Shown: positions 42,582-52,084 of the stretch, in pieces
Position numbering within the stretch: the first letter of the stretch is position 1
Layout: every line of letters starts with the position of its first letter
Origin: Streptomyces rugosispiralis
GTDB taxonomy: Bacteria > Actinomycetota > Actinomycetes > Streptomycetales > Streptomycetaceae
Direction of reading: 5' to 3'
Length of the DNA stretch: 64,000 nt
NCBI RefSeq assembly: GCF_024505145.1
Contig: NZ_JANIAA010000032.1
Span: 54,152-118,151, forward strand
The notes under the pieces: generated by a model
Database searches by the model: none
What the model was told of the DNA's origin: nothing
The model's input: only the letters and a program-made list of their open reading frames with translations
Position numbers and translations under genes: made by a program

Positions 42582-43157
42582 TCAGGCGCGGACCAGGGGT
42601 GTGTCGACCAGATGCTCGGCCAGGAACCACGCCTGCAGTTCGCCGGTCCGGATCACCTGTGAGACAAGCAGGTCGTTGGTGCCGTCGTCGCCCAGCTCAC
42701 CGGTGCGGGACGCCGCGTCATGGGCGTCGGCGAGAACGGTCTCGTGTGCCGCCAGCAACCGCGAGAGCATGGCGGGCACTTCCTCCACGCCGTCCGGAGG
42801 CCGCGGGATCGACGTGATCTCGGCGACGTGCCGGGAATCACCCACCGCGACACCGCCCAGGGTCTGGACCCGCTCGGCGAGGGTGTCGACGAGCGCGAGC
42901 TGTTCCCCGGCGTGCTTGTCCAGCACGAGGTGCAGTTGGTAGAAGGTCGCGCCGCGCACCAGCCAGTGGTGCTTCTTGTACAGGCCGTAGAGGATCTGGG
43001 TGTCCGCCAGGACTCTGTTGAGGCGCTGGCAGGAGTACATACGCGCGTCGTGGGAGAGGCCGAGGGGGAACTGCTTGACGGTCCCGAACTCCTGGATGAT
43101 CTCACCCTTCTGATGCAGCCAGGGCTGACTGCTCACATGCTGGGTGCCGATGGTCAT
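42582..43157 (-). CDS. dps: Dps-family DNA-binding ferritin-like protein
   Basis: 191 residues. The ferroxidase features of Dps are present at the subunit interface: KKHHWLVRGATFYQLHLVLD (the His-x-x-x-x..Asp/Glu helix) and DKHAGEQLALVDTLAERV. A 35-residue N-terminal extension may help DNA binding. Dps stores iron and shields DNA during oxidative and stationary stress. ATG 43157 has GGAGG seven bases upstream. A weak hairpin (TGCCCC-ACCG-GGGGCA, 42458-42473) follows the gene. Confidence 0.9.
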   Translation of the reverse strand: MTIGTQHVSSQPWLHQKGEIIQEFGTVKQFPLGLSHDARMYSCQRLNRVLADTQILYGLYKKHHWLVRGATFYQLHLVLDKHAGEQLALVDTLAERVQTLGGVAVGDSRHVAEITSIPRPPDGVEEVPAMLSRLLAAHETVLADAHDAASRTGELGDDGTNDLLVSQVIRTGELQAWFLAEHLVDTPLVRA

Positions 43158-43361
43158 GATCCGCCTCCTGCGGTCTGGGCTCTGCTCGCGGGAGTGACGC
43201 TAGGCGCCCGCACGTAGGACGCATTGACCAGGAGCGCATGCGGTGGTGCTCGGCAGCGCACTGAGCGAGGGGTCCGGTGCCCGGTGTTCCCTGTCGGGCA
43301 AGTACCCGTGCGCCGACGGGCACGTCCCCGTTCCTCGTCCGCTCTAACTTCTCGCCGACGG

Positions 43362-43395
43362 CGTCAGCCGACGAACGACGTCAGCCGACGAACGG
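43362..43395 (+). repeat. 17-base tandem duplication upstream of ltrA-like gene
   Basis: CGTCAGCCGACGAACGA at 43362-43378 is repeated at 43379-43394 with its last base changed. It ends 12 bases before the LtrA start, so it lies in the leader. CGTC and GACG in it can pair. Confidence 0.75.
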
Positions 43396-43406
43396 CGAGG
43401 AAAGGC

Positions 43407-44696
43407 ATGAAGGTGAGCGAGCAGGCCGATGTGGTCGTACCGGACCGTGGAAGCCGCTCCGGGGGCGCTCCGCCGAGCCGCTTCTCGCCGGTGCGTACGC
43501 GGCGGGCCGGGCGGTGGCCGGGAGGACGGCGCGGAGACTCCCACGGCACCATGCCGGGCCGGGACCCCGGTGAGCCGCACAGGACCGCCACCTCGTTGGA
43601 GCTCCTCTTCGACCTGTGCTTTGTCATCGCGGTGGCGCAGGCGTCCGCGAGCCTGAGTACAGCGGTGACCGGCGGGCACTACATCACCGGTTCTCTGCGC
43701 TTCGCGCTGGTGTTCTTCACCATCTGGTGGGCGTGGATGAACTTCACATGGTTCGCTTCCGCCTACGACCCGGACGACGTCCCGTACCGGTTGGCGGTGC
43801 TGGTCCAGATCACGGGGTCCCTCGTGCTCGCGGCCGGTGTGCCGCGGGCGTTCGAGGAGGGCGACCTTCGCGTCATCACGCTGGGATACGCGGTTCTCCG
43901 CACCGCCCTGGCCGTCCTGTGGCTGCGTGCGGCGCGATCGGACCCCGGTCGGCGTCGAACGGCTCTCCGCTTCGCCACCGGAGTGACGGCCTGTCAGGTC
44001 GGCTGGGTCGCGATGCCCTTCCTGCCTGCCCGGGTACAGCCGCCCGTCATCATCGTGTTGATCATTGCCGAGGTCTCCGTCCCGGTGTGGGCGCAGGTCG
44101 CCGGGATGACCCCGTGGCATCCGCACCACATCGCCGAGCGGTACGAGCTGTTCACCCTCATCGTGCTCGGTGAGTCCATCGCGGCCGCGGCGGCGGCCGT
44201 GCGCAGTGCCTTCGACCGGAGCCACGAGGTCGGCGCGCTGTACACGCTGGCAACGGGTGGCCTGCTCATGGTCTTCGCCATGTGGTGGCTGTATTTCGCC
44301 AGACCGGCGCACACACTGCTCGCCACGACGCACCAGGCCCCTCTCAAGAGGTTCACCTGGGCGTACGGCCACTACCTGATCTTCGCCTCCGCGGCCGCCG
44401 CGGGCGCCGGACTGGCGGCGTACGCCGAGCTCCTCACGCGCGGCCCCGATGTGCCCTCGGCGGCAGCGGGTGCCGCGGTCACCTTGCCGGTGGCGGTCTT
44501 CCTGATCACCGTGTGGGCCGTACACATTCGGCCGCACCAGCGGAGCGTGGTCGAGCGGTTCGCGTATCCCGGTGCCGCGATCGCTGTTCTGGCGGCTGCC
44601 CAGTTCCCGGCACCGGCCCTGATCGCCGGTCTGCTGGCCGCGGCCCTGGTCGTCGTGGTCACGGTGGCCGACCGGACCGGGCGCGAGCGGCACTGA
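43407..44696 (+). CDS. ltrA: Low-temperature-requirement-A (LtrA) family membrane protein
   Basis: 429 residues from ATG 43407 with GAGGAAAGG six bases upstream. A charged N-terminal part (residues 1-60) leads to the family signature TATSLELLFDLCFVIAVAQAS, followed by about 10-11 helices with the conserved HHIAERYELFTLIVLGESI and WWLYF. The function is unsettled: loss of the Listeria homologue impairs growth in the cold. It converges with the esterase gene across a very strong terminator. Confidence 0.88.
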   Translation: MKVSEQADVVVPDRGSRSGGAPPSRFSPVRTRRAGRWPGGRRGDSHGTMPGRDPGEPHRTATSLELLFDLCFVIAVAQASASLSTAVTGGHYITGSLRFALVFFTIWWAWMNFTWFASAYDPDDVPYRLAVLVQITGSLVLAAGVPRAFEEGDLRVITLGYAVLRTALAVLWLRAARSDPGRRRTALRFATGVTACQVGWVAMPFLPARVQPPVIIVLIIAEVSVPVWAQVAGMTPWHPHHIAERYELFTLIVLGESIAAAAAAVRSAFDRSHEVGALYTLATGGLLMVFAMWWLYFARPAHTLLATTHQAPLKRFTWAYGHYLIFASAAAAGAGLAAYAELLTRGPDVPSAAAGAAVTLPVAVFLITVWAVHIRPHQRSVVERFAYPGAAIAVLAAAQFPAPALIAGLLAAALVVVVTVADRTGRERH

Positions 44697-44704
44697 GTGA
44701 AACG

Positions 44705-44741
44705 CGGCTGCGCGGACGAAGCGAGTTCGTCCGCGCAGCCG
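44705..44741. terminator. Bidirectional terminator between ltrA and esterase genes
   Basis: A 16-base perfect stem (44705-44720 with 44726-44741) around the loop GCGAG is placed nine bases after the ltrA stop and 30 before the end of the converging esterase gene. The strongest hairpin in the window. Confidence 0.85.
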
Positions 44742-44770
44742 GTGTCCGACCCCGAGTCAGCCGTTGAGTC

Positions 44771-45742
44771 TCAGGCGGTGTGCAGGGCGGAGCGCAGGGT
44801 GTCGGCCGCCAGCGTGATGGCGGCCTCGGCGGCGTGGGTCTCGCGCAGGGCGTTGAGCATCACGAAGTCGTGGATGATGCCCTGGAAGCGGACAGCGGTG
44901 ACCGGGACCCCGGCCTGGCGGAGCTTGTTGGCGTACGCCTCGCCCTCGTCGCGCAGCACATCGGCCTCGGCGGTGATGACCAGGGCCGGAGGCAGGCCGG
45001 TGAGCTGCTCGGTGGTGGCGCGCAGCGGGGAGGCGGTGATCTGGGCGCGCTCGGCCTCGTCGGTCGTGTACTGGTCCCAGAACCACCGCATGCCGTCGCG
45101 GCGCAGAAAGTAGCCGGTGGCGAACTGGTGGTAGGAGCCGGTGTCGAAGCTCGCGTCGGTGACCGGATAGAACATCACCTGCTGCACCAGCGGGATCCCG
45201 CCGCGCTCCTTGGCCATCAGCGTCAGCGCGGCGGTCATGTTGCCGCCGACCGAGTCACCGGCGACGGCGATGCGTGCGGGGTCCAGGCCCTTGGTCGCGC
45301 CCTGCTGGACGACCCACCGCGCGACCGTGAAGTTCTGCTCGATGGCGACCGGGTAGCGGACCTCGGGTGACAGGTCGTACTCGGGGAAGACCACGGCGGC
45401 GCCCGCGCCGACGGCGAGTTCCCGCACCAGACGGTCGTGCGTGTGGGCGTTGCCGAAGACCCAGCCCGCCCCGTGGAGGTAGATGACCACCGGGAGGGGG
45501 CCCTCGGCGCCGGCGGGCTTGACGATCCGCGCCCGGACGCCGCCCGTGGGCCCGCCCGGGACGGTGATCCACTCCTCGTCGACCGCGGGCTTGGCGATGT
45601 CGCCCGACTGCACCTCGTCGACGGCCCTGCGCCCTTCCGCCGGGGGCAGGTCGAACAGGTACGGCGGATTGGCGGTCGCCTCCGCGAAGGCGGCCGCCGC
45701 GGGTTCCAGCACCGGCTGTACCGGCTCGATGGGATCGGACAT
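44771..45742 (-). CDS. Alpha/beta-hydrolase esterase, hormone-sensitive-lipase family
   Basis: 323 residues from ATG 45742 (MSDPIEPVQP) with AGGAGA six bases upstream; ATG 45763 is in frame but has no ribosome binding site. HSL signature: oxyanion-hole HGAGW (HGGGW variant) near 88, nucleophile Ser in GDSVGG near 162, acid Asp in EADVLRDE and His in GIIHDF near 295. No signal peptide. It should hydrolyse short acyl esters. Divergent from the amidohydrolase operon. Confidence 0.9.
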   Translation of the reverse strand: MSDPIEPVQPVLEPAAAAFAEATANPPYLFDLPPAEGRRAVDEVQSGDIAKPAVDEEWITVPGGPTGGVRARIVKPAGAEGPLPVVIYLHGAGWVFGNAHTHDRLVRELAVGAGAAVVFPEYDLSPEVRYPVAIEQNFTVARWVVQQGATKGLDPARIAVAGDSVGGNMTAALTLMAKERGGIPLVQQVMFYPVTDASFDTGSYHQFATGYFLRRDGMRWFWDQYTTDEAERAQITASPLRATTEQLTGLPPALVITAEADVLRDEGEAYANKLRQAGVPVTAVRFQGIIHDFVMLNALRETHAAEAAITLAADTLRSALHTA

Positions 45743-46116
45743 GGGAATCTCCTGGGTGTTCATAGGGACGCCGACTCTTCCGGCGACGGCACGTTAAAAC
45801 CTTCGGACACGTGTGTTTTGCCCTTGAGCGCACTGCTTCTGTCCTCGCAGTGCAGGACTGTCGTCTGGCCTCCGCCATGACATTCGGAGAAGCGTGCGGC
45901 AGTGCGCGGTGAGGCAAACCGCTGTGCACTGGCAGGACATGGGGGTGGGTGTGCCGTCTCTATCGTGTTGCCGAAGCAACAGCGGTCCCCCGGCCCTTCC
46001 ACACAGAGCTCGGTTCGATTCGAGCAGACGGGTATGCGCGTGGGACCGCGTCACCGAAGTCCGCCGTTGCCGGCCATGACGTGGACTGAAGTCGTTCTCC
46101 CAGAGGGGTTCAAGAG
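45743..46116. other. Divergent intergenic region, esterase/amidohydrolase
   Basis: No supported gene. It contains an imperfect inverted repeat with a 3-base bulge (AGTGCGCGGT at 45901-45910 against ACCGC-TGT-GCACT ending at 45930), a possible regulator site between the two divergent promoters. The amidohydrolase ATG is preceded by GAGGGG. Confidence 0.4.
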
Positions 46117-48009
46117 ATGTCAACGATGCCCGTCGGCGGGCTGGTGCCGCGCGCCATCGACGAGGCCGCGGACCTCGTCGTCCGCAACGCCAAGATCCAC
46201 ACCGGGGACCCGGCCCGCCCGCAGGCGGGGGCGCTCGCCATCCGCGACGGCGTCATCACGGTCGTCGGTGACGACAAGGACGTGGCTCCCCACGTCGGCA
46301 CGGGTACGAAGGTGGTCGACGCCCTCGGGCGACGGGTGATACCCGGCCTCAACGACTCACACCTGCATGTGATCCGCGGGGGCCTGAACTACGTACTGGA
46401 GCTGCGCTGGGACGGAGTGCGCAGCCTGCGTCAGGGTCTGGCGATGCTGCGTGAGCAGGCCGCTCGAACCCCGAAGGGCCAGTGGGTGCGGGTCGTGGGG
46501 GGCTGGTCGGCCGAGCAGTTCGCCGAACGCCGGCTGCCGACCGTCGCCGAACTGAACGCCGCCGCGCCGGACACCCCGGTGTTCGTCCTGCATCTGTACC
46601 AGTCGGCCGTGCTCAACCGCGCGGCGCTCAAGGCCGCCGGCTTCACCCGGGACACGCCCGACCCCAAGGGCGGCCAGATCGTGCGCGGCCGGGACGGAGA
46701 GCCGACCGGTATGCTGCTGGCCGCTCCCAGCGCCCTCATCCTCTACTCGACCTTGGCCAAGGCGCCGGTGCTCCAGAGCGAGGAGGACAAGAAGACCTCC
46801 ACCCGGCATTTCCTGCGCGAGTTGAACAGATTCGGGCTGACGTCGGCCATAGACGCCGCGGGCGGCTTCCAGAATTTCCCCGACAACTACGCCACCGTCA
46901 TCGAACTGGCCAAGGCCGGCCGGCTGTCGTTGCGCATCGCCTACCATCTCTTCCCCCAGACGCCCGGCCAGGAGATCGACGACCTGGCCCGCTGGATCGA
47001 AACGGTCCGCCCCGAGGACGGGGACGCATGGCTGCGCCTGAACGGCGCGGGTGAGAACCTCACCTGGTCGGCCGCCGACTTCGAGAACTTCACCCAGCCG
47101 CGTCCGGATCTCGCCCCCGGCTACGAGGCGGATTTCGAGCAGGCCGTACGCCTCCTCATGGAGAACGGATGGGGCTTCCGGCTGCACGCCACCTACGACG
47201 AAACCATCCGCCGTGACCTCGCGGTGTTCGAGAAACTCGCCGCGGAAGGGCTCTTCCCCGCCGGGAACCGGTGGCTGTTCGACCACGCGGAGACCGCCTC
47301 CCCCGAAAGCCTGGACCGCATCGCCGCCCTCGGCGGCGCCATGTCCGTACAGAACCGTCTGTCCTTCCAGGGCGAGGCGTTCGTACGGCGTTACGGCCCC
47401 GGAGCGGCCGCGGACGCCCCGCCGATCCGGGCCATGCTGAACCGCGGCCTGACCGTGGGCGCCGGCACCGACGCCACCCGGGTGTCCACCTACAACCCCT
47501 GGGTCGCCCTGCACTGGCTCGTCAGCGGCCGCACCGTCGGCGATCTGGCGCTGCGCCCGCCGGCGAACCGCGTCGACCGGCGGACGGCACTGGCGATGTT
47601 CACGCGCGCCGGCGCCGCACTGACCGGCGAGGACAAGGTCAAGGGCGTGCTGCAGCCGGGGTGTTACGCGGACCTGGCGGTTCTCTCCGAGGATTACTTC
47701 ATCGTGCCCGAGCCGGACATCGCCCACATCGAGTCGCTGCTCACGGTGACCGGCGGCCGGATCGTCTACGGCGCCGCCGAATACGAAGGGCTCGACGAGG
47801 AACTCCCCCCTGTCAGCCCGGCCTGGAGTCCGGTGGCGCACTTCGGCGGCTACCGGGCGGCCCGGCGGGCGCCCCTGCCCGGCGCGCACCAGGCGGAGTT
47901 GCTCGGCCAGGCCGTCGCCGAGTCGGAGCAGCACCGCCGGTGGCGCATCGCGCGCGGCCTCGCCGTGGACTCCGCGAGCACTCCCTTCGATCCCTGCTTC
48001 GACCTCTGA
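46117..48009 (+). CDS. YtcJ-like metal-dependent amidohydrolase
   Basis: 630 residues. The composite beta-sandwich start (LVVRNAKIHTGDPARPQAGA) leads to the metal motif GLNDSHLH near 78-84 (HxH form) and other ligands in the barrel: FRLHATYDE, DHAE near 395 and the late GTDAT near 455. The long length and this order match the YtcJ/AmdS-like amidohydrolase group (exoenzyme-type imide or amide hydrolases). The gene is the first of a three-gene plus-strand unit with an isochorismatase-fold hydrolase and DoxX. Substrate unknown. Confidence 0.87.
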   Translation: MSTMPVGGLVPRAIDEAADLVVRNAKIHTGDPARPQAGALAIRDGVITVVGDDKDVAPHVGTGTKVVDALGRRVIPGLNDSHLHVIRGGLNYVLELRWDGVRSLRQGLAMLREQAARTPKGQWVRVVGGWSAEQFAERRLPTVAELNAAAPDTPVFVLHLYQSAVLNRAALKAAGFTRDTPDPKGGQIVRGRDGEPTGMLLAAPSALILYSTLAKAPVLQSEEDKKTSTRHFLRELNRFGLTSAIDAAGGFQNFPDNYATVIELAKAGRLSLRIAYHLFPQTPGQEIDDLARWIETVRPEDGDAWLRLNGAGENLTWSAADFENFTQPRPDLAPGYEADFEQAVRLLMENGWGFRLHATYDETIRRDLAVFEKLAAEGLFPAGNRWLFDHAETASPESLDRIAALGGAMSVQNRLSFQGEAFVRRYGPGAAADAPPIRAMLNRGLTVGAGTDATRVSTYNPWVALHWLVSGRTVGDLALRPPANRVDRRTALAMFTRAGAALTGEDKVKGVLQPGCYADLAVLSEDYFIVPEPDIAHIESLLTVTGGRIVYGAAEYEGLDEELPPVSPAWSPVAHFGGYRAARRAPLPGAHQAELLGQAVAESEQHRRWRIARGLAVDSASTPFDPCFDL

Positions 48010-48137
48010 ACTCCCCCCAAGGGCCCGGCCCTGAGCCGCCCCTTGCGGGACATCCACGGGCTCCGTCCAACAGGACGGCGTTCCCCACGGCACGGACAAC
48101 AGTCCGCGCCACCACTTGCCGAGAAGGGCGCACACTC

Positions 48138-48800
48138 ATGGTCAATATCGCCGAGGTCACCGCTGCCCCCAGCCCCGACCTGCTCACTCCGGACAATTGC
48201 GCGGTTCTCTTCGTGGACCACCAGCCGCAGATGTTCTTCGGCACCGGCAGCGGCGACCGCACCGCCATCATCAACTCCACCGTGGGCCTGGCGAAGTCCG
48301 CGAAGGTGTTCGACGTGCCCGTCGTGCTGAGCACCGTGGCCGCCGAGTCCTTCTCCGGGCCGCTCATGCCGCGGCTGGCGGAGGTCTTCCCCGAGCAGGA
48401 GATCGTCGACCGCAGCACGATGAACGCCTGGGAGGACGCGAACTTCGTCGAGGCCGTCAAGGCCACCGGCCGCGAGAAGCTCGTCATCGCCGGCCTGTGG
48501 ACCGAGGTCTGCGTCGTCCTGCCGGCGTTGTCCGCCATCGCTCAGGGCTACGAGGTCTACGTGGTCACCGACGCGTCCGGCGGTGTCAGCCCGCAGGCCC
48601 ACGAGCACGCGATCCAGCGCATGGTGCAGGCCGGCGCGGTCCCGGTGACCTGGGTGCAGGTGCTCCTGGAGCTCCAGCGCGACTGGGCCCGCACCGAGAC
48701 GTACGCCGCCGTGGGCGACGTGGTCAAGGAGCACGGCGGCGCCTACGGCCTCGGGATGGTCTACGCACAGGCCATCCTCGGCGCCCACGCCGCCGGCTGA
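48138..48800 (+). CDS. Isochorismatase-fold hydrolase (YcaC-like)
   Basis: 220 residues from ATG 48138. Cysteine-hydrolase triad: Asp in LFVDHQPQMFF, Lys equivalent upstream of VVAKS-type TVGLAKSAKV, and Cys in LWTEVCVVLPAL near 118; the cis-peptide region is IAGLWTE. YcaC-like proteins hydrolyse amides of unknown identity. It lies 128 bases after the amidohydrolase gene on the same strand and 38 before DoxX. Confidence 0.87.
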   Translation: MVNIAEVTAAPSPDLLTPDNCAVLFVDHQPQMFFGTGSGDRTAIINSTVGLAKSAKVFDVPVVLSTVAAESFSGPLMPRLAEVFPEQEIVDRSTMNAWEDANFVEAVKATGREKLVIAGLWTEVCVVLPALSAIAQGYEVYVVTDASGGVSPQAHEHAIQRMVQAGAVPVTWVQVLLELQRDWARTETYAAVGDVVKEHGGAYGLGMVYAQAILGAHAAG

Positions 48801-48838
48801 CCCACGGCCCGGATACGTCAGGAACAGGCAGGTACACG

Positions 48839-49336
48839 ATGGACGCTGGACTGTTGATCCTCCGGCTGGTGGTGGGGCTGCTCATCGCCGCGCACGGTGT
48901 GCAGAAGGTGAGCTTCCGGCTCGGAGGCAACGGATTCGAGGGCGGGACCGAGGAGTTCCGCCGGGACGGATTCCGCGGCGGTCGGCTGACCGCGCTCGTC
49001 GCCGGAGCCAGTCAGATCGGTTCCGGCCTGTTCCTGGCGGCGGGTCTGCTCACGCCCTTGGCCGCGATGGCCGCGATGGGGGTGATGACGGTCGCGGGTA
49101 CCGTGAAGTGGCCCAAGGGGCTGTGGGTCCAGAACGACGGCTATGAGTACCCCCTCGTCCTGGTCGTCGTCTCCGCCGTACTGGCCCTGACCGGGCCCGG
49201 ACGGTGGTCCGTGGATCACGCGCTGGGCGTCACCCCCTGGCCGGTGTGGGTCTCCGTCGCCGCGGTCGTGACGGGTCCCGGGAGCGGCTTGCTCACGCGC
49301 GTGGTGCTGCGTCGGCCGGTCTCGGCGCGCTCATAG
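48839..49336 (+). CDS. DoxX-family membrane protein
   Basis: 165 residues with four helices and the DoxX start LLILRLVVGLLIAAHGVQKV, the GGN-type loop, and ASQIGSGLFLAAGLLTPLAA. DoxX proteins are small quinone- or redox-linked membrane subunits often found with oxidoreductases. ATG 48839 after GGAACAGGCAGG. The third gene of the amidohydrolase unit. Confidence 0.87.
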   Translation: MDAGLLILRLVVGLLIAAHGVQKVSFRLGGNGFEGGTEEFRRDGFRGGRLTALVAGASQIGSGLFLAAGLLTPLAAMAAMGVMTVAGTVKWPKGLWVQNDGYEYPLVLVVVSAVLALTGPGRWSVDHALGVTPWPVWVSVAAVVTGPGSGLLTRVVLRRPVSARS

Positions 49337-49354
49337 GAGGCCGGCTCGTCCTGC

Positions 49355-50890
49355 TCAGCGGGCGCCGACGTCCGACGCTGCCAGGGCCTGCCATTCGCTG
49401 GGGGACATGCCGTACGCGTCCCGGAAGGTGCGGCTGAAATGCGCTGGGCTGCTGAAACCCCAGCGGTGCGCCACGGCGGCCACGGTGATCCTTCGGTTCG
49501 GCGTCCGGCTCAGCTCGTGCCTGCAGGCGTCGAGTCTCCGCTGCCGCACCCAGTGGCTCACCGTGGTGCCGTCGTTCTGGAAGAGCTTGTGCAGGTAGCG
49601 GACCGAGATGCGGTGCGCGCGTGCGATCGATTCCGGTAGCAGGTCCGGCTCCATCAAATGCTCTTCGATATAGGCCCGGATCCGGGTCAGCATCTCGTTG
49701 CCGGCCTTCGGCACACCCGACGCCTCGGCCGCGGCCTCCGTCTCGAGGAGTTCCATGACAAGGACAGCGACGAGATCCATGGCACTGCGGGCGAGCCGGT
49801 CACCGATCATCGACGTCCGGAACTCCGCCACGGCGGCGAACGCGGAGAGAAGGTCCGACACGAGCGCGCCCAAGCCCCGGCCGCCTGGCACGGTCACCCC
49901 TACGACGCGGTCCAGATCCGCCTCCGAAACTCCCAGATAACAGCGGGGCATACGGAAGACCGTCAGCCGGCAGTCGTCGCCGAACCGCAGGGCATGACGC
50001 CGGCTCGGATCGCAGAAGACGAGGTCACCCGGCTCCAGGAAAACCTCGTCCCCTTCCCCGGTGATCGCGGCCGAGCGACGGCCGATCATTCCCAGGTAGA
50101 GGAATTCCTCATTCCGCTCGTCCGGTACTGCGGGAACGATCTGGATGCACCCCGATGGCGTGGTCATACGATCGAGAACGGGTTCGGCGGTGGACATGCT
50201 GCTCTTTGTCCGGCCGGTGGGTGCGTACGGCTGGGAGTCCAGGAGTTCGGCCGCGGCCTGCTCGGGCAGCGGCCCCAACAGCACGGTGGGCAGGTCAGCC
50301 GGGACCCCGGCGGGGGCCGTGTGGCCACGCGCGGTCAGCAGTACCGAAACGTCCTGTGCGGTGATACGGCGCATCACGAAACCGCATACGTCGAGGGAAT
50401 CCCGGTCGAAGTGCTGGACGTCGTCGAGGGCCAGCAGGACGCGCCGCCGGTTCGAGACCTCGCTCAACAGCGCCAGGACGGCAGTACGCAGCAGCATGGA
50501 GTCGGGCGGCCCCTCGTCGAGAGCGATACCGAACGCCGTCTCGAGCGCCTTGCGCAGATGGTCGGGCAGCGCGGCGGCATCGGACATGACGGGGAGGAGC
50601 AGCTGGTGCAGGGACGCGAAGGACTGGGGCGACTCGGCCACGATGCCCTGGGCCGCCAGGACGAGCGTTCCCCTGTCACGTGCGTGGTCCACGGCGGCCG
50701 CCAGCAGCCCCGACTTGCCCGTGCCGGCGTCGCCGAGCAGGAGCAGCGTCCGGGGTGCGGTCCACCCCTCCTCGACGATGTCCAGGACCCGAGCGACCTC
50801 GGCCTGCCGCCCCACCAGCCGTATGCCGGGCGCCGGGGAGCGCGTGGTGCCGGGCCCGGCTCCCGGCTCGGCCTCGGTCAGTTCGGCCAC
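49355..50890 (-). CDS. Chimeric regulator: truncated LAL ATPase fused to AraC-family DNA-binding domain
   Basis: 511 residues from GTG 50890 (VVAELTEAEP) with AAGGAG six bases upstream. Residues about 30-230 are the N-terminal part of a LAL/LuxR ATPase: LVGRQAEVARVLDIV, Walker A GDAGTGKS, Walker B LLALDDVQHFD, ending at LLDSQPYAPTGR, where such proteins normally go on to AAGNPLAL. There the frame passes directly into an AraC-type regulator lacking its first ~55 residues (compare the neighbouring gene): EEFLYLGMIGRRSAAI, then the double HTH ISVRYLHKLFQNDGTTVSHW and VAHRWGFSSPAHFSRTF. The ORF is uninterrupted. I know no family with this architecture; a recent deletion joining two regulators is the simplest reading. 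Confidence 0.85.
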   Translation of the reverse strand: MAELTEAEPGAGPGTTRSPAPGIRLVGRQAEVARVLDIVEEGWTAPRTLLLLGDAGTGKSGLLAAAVDHARDRGTLVLAAQGIVAESPQSFASLHQLLLPVMSDAAALPDHLRKALETAFGIALDEGPPDSMLLRTAVLALLSEVSNRRRVLLALDDVQHFDRDSLDVCGFVMRRITAQDVSVLLTARGHTAPAGVPADLPTVLLGPLPEQAAAELLDSQPYAPTGRTKSSMSTAEPVLDRMTTPSGCIQIVPAVPDERNEEFLYLGMIGRRSAAITGEGDEVFLEPGDLVFCDPSRRHALRFGDDCRLTVFRMPRCYLGVSEADLDRVVGVTVPGGRGLGALVSDLLSAFAAVAEFRTSMIGDRLARSAMDLVAVLVMELLETEAAAEASGVPKAGNEMLTRIRAYIEEHLMEPDLLPESIARAHRISVRYLHKLFQNDGTTVSHWVRQRRLDACRHELSRTPNRRITVAAVAHRWGFSSPAHFSRTFRDAYGMSPSEWQALAASDVGAR

Positions 50891-50933
50891 GACGGCTCCT
50901 TCTTCGTTTCGTCCGGGCCCGCCCGGAAGGCGG

Positions 50934-52052
50934 TCATTCGCTTCCCGCCAATAGCTCGCCGATGACACCGTCCAGGTCCGCCTGATGCCCCTCCGTGCCC
51001 GGTGGCACGGGCAGGCCGGTCCGCCGCGGGAACGCGATGACCGATCGCCGCCATTCACTGGGGGACATCCCGTAGGCGGCCCGGAACACCCGGCTGAAAT
51101 GGGCAGCGCTGGTGAAGCCCCACCGGCGTGCCACCGCGGCGATGGTGAGGCCCGTGTCCTCCCGGCGGCCAAGATCCCGTAGGCACGCCTCCAGCCTGCG
51201 GCTCTGGATCCACCGGCTGACCGTGGTGCCCTCGCGCTCGAACAGTTTGTGCAGGTAGCGCACGGAAATGTGGTGGGCGTGGGCGATGCCCTTGGGAGAC
51301 AGACCCGGATCTTCGAGATGCCGCCCGATGAACGCCCGGATCCGCAGCAGTAGCGCCGCGTCGCCGCTGGGAGTCCCGGTGGAGATCCTGCCGAGCCGCT
51401 CGTCGGCCAGGACGGTCAGGATGTCCACGACATTGCGGCCGATCGACTCGCCGGTGTGCGCACGGTACGTTCCGGCCTCGTCCGCGAGCCGCGCCAGGCA
51501 GGTGGCCAGCAGCCCGCCGAGCGCCGTGCCGTCGCGGAGGGGGGACGCCGTGATGTGCCGCAGATCAGACTCGCTCAGGCCCAGGACCTGCCGGGGCACC
51601 ACGAGGGACTTGGTCTGGAAGCGATCACCGAGGACCAGCCGGACCGGGCGTGCCATGTCGTAGATGAAGACTTCCCCTTGCCGCAGGGCGACGTCGCGGC
51701 TGTCCTGCTCGAGCCGGGCGTCCCCCTTGCTCAGCAGCTTCACAACGACGTACTGCTCCTCGTCGCCCTGGGCGATGAGCCGCGGCGTGCGCCGGGCCTC
51801 CAGCGGATCACCGTCCACCGTGGTGACCTGGAGCCGGCCGAGCGGCGCGGTGCGGATCGTTCCCGAGTTCACCTCTCGGGCCACCGACATGTCCACGGCG
51901 CCGAAGGTCCGGGACAGCGCCTCGCGCCAGTAGGCGCGTCGCCGGTGGGCAGGCACCGTAGCCATGGTGAGCACGTCGCCCGCGAAGCTTCCCTCGTCGG
52001 GTGCCGGTGCGCCGTCCCGCGCCTTCCCCCGTCTTTCAATTTTCTGAGCCAC
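50934..52052 (-). CDS. AraC-family transcriptional regulator
   Basis: 372 residues from GTG 52052; ATG 51965 (MATVPAHRRRAYWREALSRTF) is an alternative. The ligand-binding AraC_binding_2 domain occupies about 30-200 (EQYVVVKLLSKGDARLEQ, QGEVFIYDMARPVRLVLG), followed by the double HTH ISVRYLHKLFEREGTTVSRW and VARRWGFTSAAHFSRVF with GMSPSEWR. It is a close paralogue of the AraC half of the downstream fusion. The C-terminal extension (RRSVIAFPRRTGLPV...) is unusual. A perfect 9-base inverted repeat lies upstream. Confidence 0.9.
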   Translation of the reverse strand: MAQKIERRGKARDGAPAPDEGSFAGDVLTMATVPAHRRRAYWREALSRTFGAVDMSVAREVNSGTIRTAPLGRLQVTTVDGDPLEARRTPRLIAQGDEEQYVVVKLLSKGDARLEQDSRDVALRQGEVFIYDMARPVRLVLGDRFQTKSLVVPRQVLGLSESDLRHITASPLRDGTALGGLLATCLARLADEAGTYRAHTGESIGRNVVDILTVLADERLGRISTGTPSGDAALLLRIRAFIGRHLEDPGLSPKGIAHAHHISVRYLHKLFEREGTTVSRWIQSRRLEACLRDLGRREDTGLTIAAVARRWGFTSAAHFSRVFRAAYGMSPSEWRRSVIAFPRRTGLPVPPGTEGHQADLDGVIGELLAGSE

Positions 52053-52084
52053 TCCCCCATCGTCACGACAAACCGGAACCCGGA

